A stretch of DNA of 64,000 nucleotides from Halomonas sp. HL-93 (GTDB taxonomy: Bacteria; Pseudomonadota; Gammaproteobacteria; Pseudomonadales; Halomonadaceae): contig NZ_LT593974.1 of assembly GCF_900086985.1 (NCBI RefSeq), forward strand, positions 186,001 through 250,000, given 5' to 3'. Of this stretch, positions 26,601 through 35,600 are shown piece after piece. How positions within the stretch are numbered: the first letter of the stretch is position 1; each line of letters opens with the position of its first letter. A program made the position numbers and the translations under genes. Below the pieces are notes generated by a model. That model made no database searches. It was not told the DNA's origin and saw only the letters and a program-made list of their open reading frames with translations.

Positions 26601-29600
26601 CGCTTCACCATTGATCTGTCGGCGCATGCCGGCACCACCATCGACTCGCTGGTGTTCGTCAACGACGATGACCTGGGCGCCAAGGGCAGCACGAGCTTCA
26701 GCGGCGTGAGCCTTTCCGAAGATGAGGTAGTGGACACCAACAACGCGCCGCGCGTAGTCGGCGGCGGCATTGCGGACCTCACGCTGGATGAAGGCTCAAA
26801 TATCGAGGTCGACCTGCCCTTCGTCGATGACGATGGCGACGCGCTTAGCTTCAGCTTCGTGGTCACCGACGGCGACGGCCAGCCGGTCACCGTGGACGGC
26901 CTGAGCGTCGCCGACCAGGTGCTCAGCGGCAGCCTCGAAGGACTCGCCCCCGGCGACTACACCATTTCGGTGACCGCCGATGACGGCACTACCAGCACCT
27001 CGACCGACTTCGCACTGACGGTCGAGAACGTCAATGACGCGCCGGTGGCCGAACCGGTGGCACTGGAGCCTTACTTTGGCGAAGTCGGTGAGAGCTTTAT
27101 CCAGATTCCGCTCGCGGACTTTGAGTCACTGTTTTCCGACCCCGATGGCGACAGCCTGACGCTCTCCGCCGAGGATCTGCCCGCCGGGCTTGAGGTAGTA
27201 GATGGCGTTATTCAGGGCACGCCGAGCCAAGGCGGCACCTTTGATGTAGTGATTCGCGCCACCGATCCGGCTGGCCTTTCCGACACCCAAACGCTGAGCT
27301 TCGTGATCGAAGGCACGCAAGTGGGTGATGCCATTACCATCGAGGCGGAAAACTTCACCGATCTCGATGCGTCCAACCTGATCGTGACCGGCAGCGCAAG
27401 CGCCTCCAACGAACAGCTGATCCGGCTGACCAGTAACGAACCCGCGACTATCGGTACCGACCTGGCAGCCGGTGGCGTAGAGCCCGGTTGGTACGTGGCC
27501 CGGCTGTATGTGTTCGATGAAAACGATGGTGAAGGCTCATTGACGCTGACCATCGGCGATACCGTGCTTGAAGCGCGCAATACCGCAAGCGACAGCCTGA
27601 GCTCCGATGTGGTGCTCAGCGACGACTTTGGCACCATCGTGGGCGAAGGCCCCCGTGGTAATGCGGGTCAGAGCGGTAACCGCAAGGAAATTGCCTTCGA
27701 AACGCCTTTCGAGGTGACCGCCGGTGACCTGGCGAGCCTTGAGCTGCGCGGTGCTGACGGTGAGCTGATGCGCATCGACTCCTTGGTGTTTGAACGCATT
27801 GAGGAGCCGACCAACACCGCCCCAACGCTTGAAGGCTTGGCGAGCGACCTCAGCGTCGACGAGAACAGTTCAGCCGTGGCCAGTCTGGTGATCGACGATG
27901 CCGATGGTGACAACCTGACCATCACGCTGTCCGGTGCCGATGCGGCGCTATTTACTTACGATGAGGTGAGCGGGGAGCTTGCGTTCGTCAACCCGCCGGA
28001 CGCCGAACTGGCTGCCGACAGCAATGAAGACGGCGTGTATGAACTGACGGTCACCGTCTCCGACGGTGAAGACAGCGTCTCGCAGGACACCCTGATTACG
28101 GTGGCGGACCTCAACGAGAGTATCGTCATCGATCAGACGGCGTATTCGATTGATGAGAACCTGACCGAGATCGGCGCGATTCCGGTGGTCGACGAAGATG
28201 GTGCTACGACAGGCCTGAGCGCACCGGTGTTCGCTATTACCGGCGGCGCCGATGCACCGCTGTTTACCATCGACGAGACGACCGGCGTACTGAGTTTCAC
28301 CAGCGCCCGCGACTTCGAGCTTCCGGTGGATGACGATGAAGATGGCGTTTACGAAGTCGAGGTCACGGTAACCGATGGCGATCTGAGCGACGTTCAGACC
28401 CTGGAAGTCACCGTTGATGATGTCGACGAAGCGCCCTTCACGCCGCTCAGCCTGCAAGTGCAGGACGGCACGGTGACCAGCTTCGATGACGACGCCAACG
28501 AAACGGATACCACCATTCGCAATGCGGATAATCCCGAAGATAATCCAGATTTAGAGAACGGCCTGCGCCCGGACTTTTCCGGCACCGGCTATCTGGACTT
28601 CGGCGATACCGCTGGTGACAACGTCACCTGGCAGGTCGAGGTGGCACAAGCGGGCGAGTATGACATTAGCGTGCGCTATGCCACCAACTCCGATCGTCCG
28701 CTGGATCTGGTCATCAATGGCGGTGCGCCGGTCGTGCTCGACATGCTGGCGACCGACCCAGACGGCACCGGGCCGGAGGAAGGTTTCGACAATTGGCTGT
28801 TCGAGACCGTCACCGTGACCCTGGAAGCGGGTACCAACAGCATCGAACTGGCGATTCCGGAAGGCGCGACCACCGGCCCCAATATCGACCGTATCGAAAT
28901 CACCGAGGGCGGCAGCGGACCGATCCCCGTCGATGACAGCGCGGATGAAGATGGCAACCTGACCCTGACCGCTGCAGCCGATACCCTGGAACCCGATCAG
29001 CTTGATGCAGCGCTGTTCAATGTGAGCGGTGCCGATGACGACATTGTTAGCTATGAAGTCAGCTTCGACGGCGGCACCACGCGTACGGAAGTAACGCCTG
29101 AGGCCAATGGCGATATCACGGTGGATCTAAGCGGCCAAAGCGGTGACGTTACCGTGACGCTGATCGTCACCGATGCGGTAGGCAACGAGGCCGAGGCCAG
29201 CGATAGCGTGACCATCGATGACGGCAGCGTGGTCGTGGAGCCCATCACTCTGCAAGGAGAGGAGGCGAGCGTCACCGATGTCGGTGGCACCGGCCAGGGG
29301 GCCGTCACGCGTGTGGTGGATGCTGATAATCCCGATGACTTTGAAAACTTCCGCGAAGGCGCGGTGGGTGACGCCTATCTGGACTTCGGTACCGATGCCG
29401 GTGATCAGATCACGTTCAATATCGACGCACCCGCAGCGGGTACCTACACGGCGACGATTCGTTACGCTAACGGCGCCGCCACCCCTCGGCCGCTCGACCT
29501 GACGGTCAATGGCAGTGCGCAACCGCAGGTGCCTTTTGCCAACGCGCCGGACGATGGCGTCAACGACCCCTGGGATGAATGGTTGGAGCAGGAGGTACAG

Positions 29601-32600
29601 GTCACCTTCGAAGAGGGCGCCAATACCTTCACGCTGACCATCCCCACGGTGGCTAACGGTGGTACGAACAACGGCCCCAACATCGATCAGGTCGTGTTCA
29701 GCTTCGATGATGGTGATACAACCCCAGCGCCGTTCACCTTCGAGATTCAGGGCGAGGCGTTGTCGATCGACGATGATGAGCCTACTCCCGATACCGTGGT
29801 GCGTGACGCCAGCAATCCTGAAACTAACGAAGCGGCGGGCCCCGATGGGCTATGGGATGGCTATACCGGCAGCGGCTATCTCGATATGGGGGGCGAAGTG
29901 GGTGATGCGGCCTTCTTTGACGTGGAGGTCGAGGAAGCCGGTACCTATACCCTGAGCGTACGCTACACCAATGGTGATGGAAGTGGCGCAAATCGGCCCA
30001 TGGATATACTGGTGGGCGGCGAGTCGCAGGGTGAGATTGCCTTCCCCGTTACCGGTGAAGGGAATGACGGCTGGCTGAACTGGCAAGAGGCTACGATCGA
30101 GGTTGAACTTGAGGCCGGCAGCAATACCATTCGCCTGGAAAACCTGACCACCAACGGCCCTAACATCGATAGCCTCAGCGTGACTCGCGAGGGTGTCGAG
30201 CCTCCGGAGGTGGTCGAGCCCGTTGATCGCTTCTCGGTCAAGATCAACTTCCAGCCCGAGGGCGTGGCGGTGCCGGAAGGCTATATTGCCGATAACGGCA
30301 AAGCCTTCGGCACGCAGTCGGTGACCATCGATGGCCAGACCTACCAGTACGGCTGGGTCACCGAGGAATCGATCTACGACGATGAACCCGGCACGACGCC
30401 GCTGGATATCAGCGAGCTGACCAGCGTCGCGGTCAATGACCGTACCGATGATATCGCGGGTCTCGACCCGCGTCAGGGCACCTATGCCCACTTCGATCAG
30501 CCCGGAAGCGAGTATGTACGCGCCGGCTGGGAAATCGAGCTGGAAGACGGCTACTACGAGGTCACCATCTCGATTGGCGACACCTCCGGGCCTTATGACA
30601 GCCGTAACGTGCTGAATGCGGAAGGCGAGCTGTTCAACGACCCCTTCACCCCGTTCCGGCCAGACGACTTCCCGGCGGATGGCAATCCGGGCAACGACAC
30701 AGAAGGCGCACGTTCTGATCTGGTGACGCGCATCGTGCAGGTGACGGACGGCCGGCTGACGCTCGACTCGATGGGACTCGACAACGAGAACACCGAGATC
30801 CAGTACATCGAGATCCAGTCGCTGCCCGACCTGACCCCGGATGATGATCGTGAAGCGCCGCAGGACTACGCCTTCTTCACCGATGCCCGCGCGATTGCTG
30901 GCGTCGGGGAAAACGAAGTGGAAGTTGACCTCGACGCAGAAGACGGTGCTATTCCCACGGGCGTTGACCCGACCTCGGACATCTTCGTGGGAATTTCGGT
31001 GGTCGACGGGCGTGGCGGCGCCTTGCTGGAAAGCCTGAACGACGGCTCGGTGAAGCTGTTCGAAACGGTTACCGGCGAGGAAGTCTCGTTCAACGTCAAT
31101 ACTACCGGTGGCTTTGACTCGCTGACCATTTCGCCGAGCCAGATGCTCAAGCCGTTTACCAGCTATACCCTGGTGATCGACGGCTTCCGTGACCGCGGCC
31201 CTAACGATGATAATGATGCCCCGACCCGCGAGTTCCAGAAGTACACCAACACCTTCGTTACCGGTGAAGAACCGGAGGTGGTCGCTCGCGACGTAGCGTT
31301 CAACGATGTGGTCGAGCTCAACGGTGAAGCGGACAATGCCTTCGGCTTCACGTCGCTTGAGATGAGCCCCGACGGCGCCTTCATGTACATCGCGACCATC
31401 GGCGGTGATCTGTTGCGCTACAACGTCGATCCGGTCGACGGCTCGCTATCCAACCGCCAGGACCTGAGCCTGCCGAACGATTACTTCGACCAGCCCGGGG
31501 AGAGTCAGCAACGTGGCATCATCGGCTTGGTGGTGGATCCCACCGACCCGAACGTGCTGTGGATCACCGATAACTACCCGATCCCGCTCAATGGACGCGA
31601 TAACGGTGTGCCGGAGTTCAGCGGCCGCATTACCAAGATCACGCTGGACGGCGGTAGTGATTTTTCCGGTACCGCCGAGCCCTACATCACCGGGCTGCCG
31701 CGCTCCAACGGCGACCACGTGACCAATAGCCTCGAGTTCCGCGCCAACCCGGACTATGACGCGGCGACCAACCCTGATGTGCCGACGCATCTGCTGTATC
31801 TGATTCAGGGCTCCAACTCGGCCATGGGTGAGCCGGATAGCGCCTGGGGCAATAGGCCCGAGCGTTTGCTTAATGCTGCCGTCATGGAGATCGACCCCAC
31901 CCGCGACGCGCCTCCCGGGGGCTTTGATGTCTCTACCGAGCCTGTGCCCGACAACGGCCAGAACACCCGCTTCGATGACCCGGATGGCCATCCCAAGGAT
32001 GATCCTATCCCCATGGGCGACGGCGAGTTCCTGGTGTTCGATGAACGCGGTGTGGCGACGGTGCAGGACGCCGATGGCAACGTGCTCCAGAGCTACTACG
32101 ACCCCTACGCCGAAGACGCGGTGTTAACCATCTTCGCCACCGGGGCGCGCAACGCCTACGACCTGGTATGGCACTCCAATGGCTTCCTGTACGTACCGAC
32201 CAACGGCTCGGCGGCGGGCGGCAACGTGCCGGACGATCCCTCAACACCTGAAGATGAACGCTTCCTGAACGTTGAGAAGCAGGACGACTATCTGTTCAAG
32301 ATGGTGGAAGGGGGATACTACGGACACCCCAACCCGCTTCGGGATGAGTACATCATGAACGGCGGTAACCCGACCGGGGGCAGCGATCCGAATCAGGTGG
32401 ATCGCTATCCGACGGGTACCAACCCCGAGGGTAACTATGATATTTCCGGGGTCTACTCGCTGGGCGAGAACCGCTCTCCCAATGGTGCGGTGGAGTACAC
32501 TAGCGATGTGTTTGGTGGCAACCTGCAGGGCAATGTGCTGTTCACCGAGTACTCAGGCGGTGATGACGTGCGCAGCATTACGCTCGACGCCAACGGCAAC

Positions 32601-35600
32601 GTGATCGGTGACGATGTGCTGCGCGATCCCGACGGCAATGTCATTACCTACGTCGATCCGCTGGATATTATCGAGAACCCGGTGACCGGCCAGCTATATC
32701 TGCTGACCTTGAACCGGGGTAACGGGCAGAGCCAGATCATTCGCCTCGATCCGGCGCCAGGCGGCGTAGTGGATGCTGTGGATCCCGATCCCGGCGACGA
32801 TCTGGTATCGCTGCTAGTCATCCAGGCGGAAGATAACACTCCCAACGATGGCACATCGGTGACTATCGCCGATGGCGCGGGTGCGGAAATCCAGATACGT
32901 GACATCGACAACCCCGAAACCACCGAGGGCTTGCCGAACGGTCTACGCCCCGGTGCCTTTGGACTGGATGGCAATACCGATGGTAATGACGGTGTGCCTG
33001 GCGGCTACGCCGACTACGGCAGCACCAATGCCGACTTCATGACCTTCGGGTTTAATCTGGCCGCAGACGATGCTGGCGATTCGGTCCTGCGTATTCGCTA
33101 CGCCAACGGTGGCGACACTAACCGACCGCTTGAAGTGTTCGTCAACAACCAGAGCGTTGGCGTCTATAACTTCGGCCCCGCGCCGGCTGGCATCGTCGAT
33201 ACGGACGAGCGCTGGGCCGAGTGGATGACGCAGGATATCGAAGCGGCCCTGGTCGTCGGTGAAAACACCGTGCGCCTGCAGGCCACGAACAATACCGGCC
33301 CCAACATCGACCAGCTTGAAGTATTGCAGTCGCCGCCTGACAGCACCTCGGGCTTCACCGATTACGAAGCTGAAGATGCATCGCTTGACGGCCCCGTGGT
33401 CGTGCCCGAAAGCGTCGACGATCGCAACGCGTCCGGTGAGGGCTTTGTCGACTTCGATGGCGCGGGCGACCAGACCATCACCTGGACCGTCGAGGTCGAT
33501 GAGACCGGCAATTACGAGGTTGGCTTCCGCTACGCCCTGGCGGCAAGCAAGGCCGACCGCCCGATGGAAGTGACCGTCAACGGCGTTAGCCTGGGGCAGC
33601 TCAACTTCCCAGGCCAGAGTAATGAAGCGGAAAGCGACTGGTTCTTCCAGGAACTGCTGCTCAACCTGCAAGCGGGCAGCAACACCATCAGCGTCACGGC
33701 ACCGGAAGCCAACGGCCCCAATGTCGACCTGTTGCGAGTGCCTGACGCCCCGGCCGATAACTTCATGCCGGTGTATGCCGATGTATCCGATGGCGCGCGC
33801 ATTGAGCTTGAGAGCGGTGATAGCGCACGGACCATTAACGACCTGACGGCCGACTTCTACTTTACCGTGGATGCCGATGGGCTCTATCGCCTGGATCTGG
33901 CGGCCAACGCCGGTGCCAGCGATGGTCAGGGCTTGACCCTAACCCTCAACGGCCAGCCAGTGGACGTATTGTCCTATCCGGGTGAGGGCGATGCCGGGGA
34001 AGAAGGCACCTATGTCGAACTGGAAGCCGGTGTGGAGTATAACCTGCGTGTTGTCTCAAGCGCCGACGGTGCCGATGAGCTGGACTACCTCGACGTCACA
34101 CCGCTGACCGGGGATGAAGGGGCTGACATCGGCGTACAAAGCGGCGATGCCGCCTACTACTCCGACCGGCTGCACTTCAGCTACCTGGAGAACAACAGCG
34201 CCTCGGCGGACGATCGTGATTTCAAGGAAAGTGCTACCGTCACGATCTCCAACACGGGCACCAGCGAGCTTGCGATTCTCGATGCCGATATTGATGGCCC
34301 CTTCGTGCTGGAGGATCCGAGCGCCTTTGACGGCCTGACGCTCGCTGCCGGGGAGTCGCTGGAGGTCACGGTGCTGTTCGACCGTGACAGCTATACGGCG
34401 CCCACCAACGACGCTGGCGACGGGGTGTTCGAAGGGCGAATTCGCCTGGTGACCAACGATGCCGATTCGCCGATTGCCGAAATCCATATGGCCGGCTTCT
34501 GGCAGGCGCGGGACGAGGGCGGCTGGGAACCCAACGTCAATGAAGTGTGGGAGGTGTTCGGCTTCGGAAACCGTATCGACGGCCTGACCACCGTGGGCGG
34601 CGGGGAGAATTCGGTATTGAATGACTTCGATCTCTACCGCCCCGTTAACGACGACGAGGTGTTGTCGCGCTACTGGACGCTGGCTGATGGTGCCGGAGAG
34701 GCGAAGATCACCCAACTGGCGGCCTACCATGGCCCCAGCGGGGCAACGCTGGGTATCCATAATCCAGGCAACAAGGGTCAGGACATCATCTTCAGCGATC
34801 ATGCAGGCGACAATAACCAGACCCTTCTGCCGATAAAAGGAAATGGTGATTTTGCCACCGCGAGCTTCTCGCTTGCCGATATTCCTAGCAGCTGGGCTGG
34901 CGAAGGCGTGTTTGGCATCGAGGTGGCAAACCTGTCCACCGACCCCTCGCTGAACCCCGAGGGAGGTGGCACGCCGCCTGCCGATGCTGATGGCATCGAG
35001 CGCGGCTATACGGTGCGCATGTTCCGGGCACTCGATGCCGAGGGCAACGTGATTCCCAATACCTATCTGGGCATCATGGATTACACCGGTATCAACTACG
35101 ACTACAACGACAACATGTTCCTCATTGAGGGCGTGTCGCCCGTCGCCGGTGGTGATCTCACGGTGATCAATAACGACGGCATCCCGTCCAACGATCGCCT
35201 GGTGATGTCGCGCATCGAGAACCCCGCCAACGCCGCGCAAGAAGTGCACGACGAGGTGACCATCACGCTCAGAAACGACGGTTTCGAGACCCTTGATATC
35301 AACAGCATCGAGGTCAGTGATACCACCCTGTTCGAACTGACCGAGGCGTTTGCAGCGGTCAGCCTGGAGCCGGGCGAGTCCATCGACGTCACCGTGCGCT
35401 TCATCGCCGATGATCCTAACGACGCCAGTCTGTATGAGGCGAGCCTGGTGATCAACTCAAGCGATTCGGACGAGGGCGAGAAGGTTATCCAACTGGCCGG
35501 TCTGGCCCAGAACCAGTCCGAGAGCGGGCAGGAACCGCTGGTTCAGGAAATCATCAACGCCTTTGGCTACACCACCAACGTGGCCGAAGGGCAGATGAAC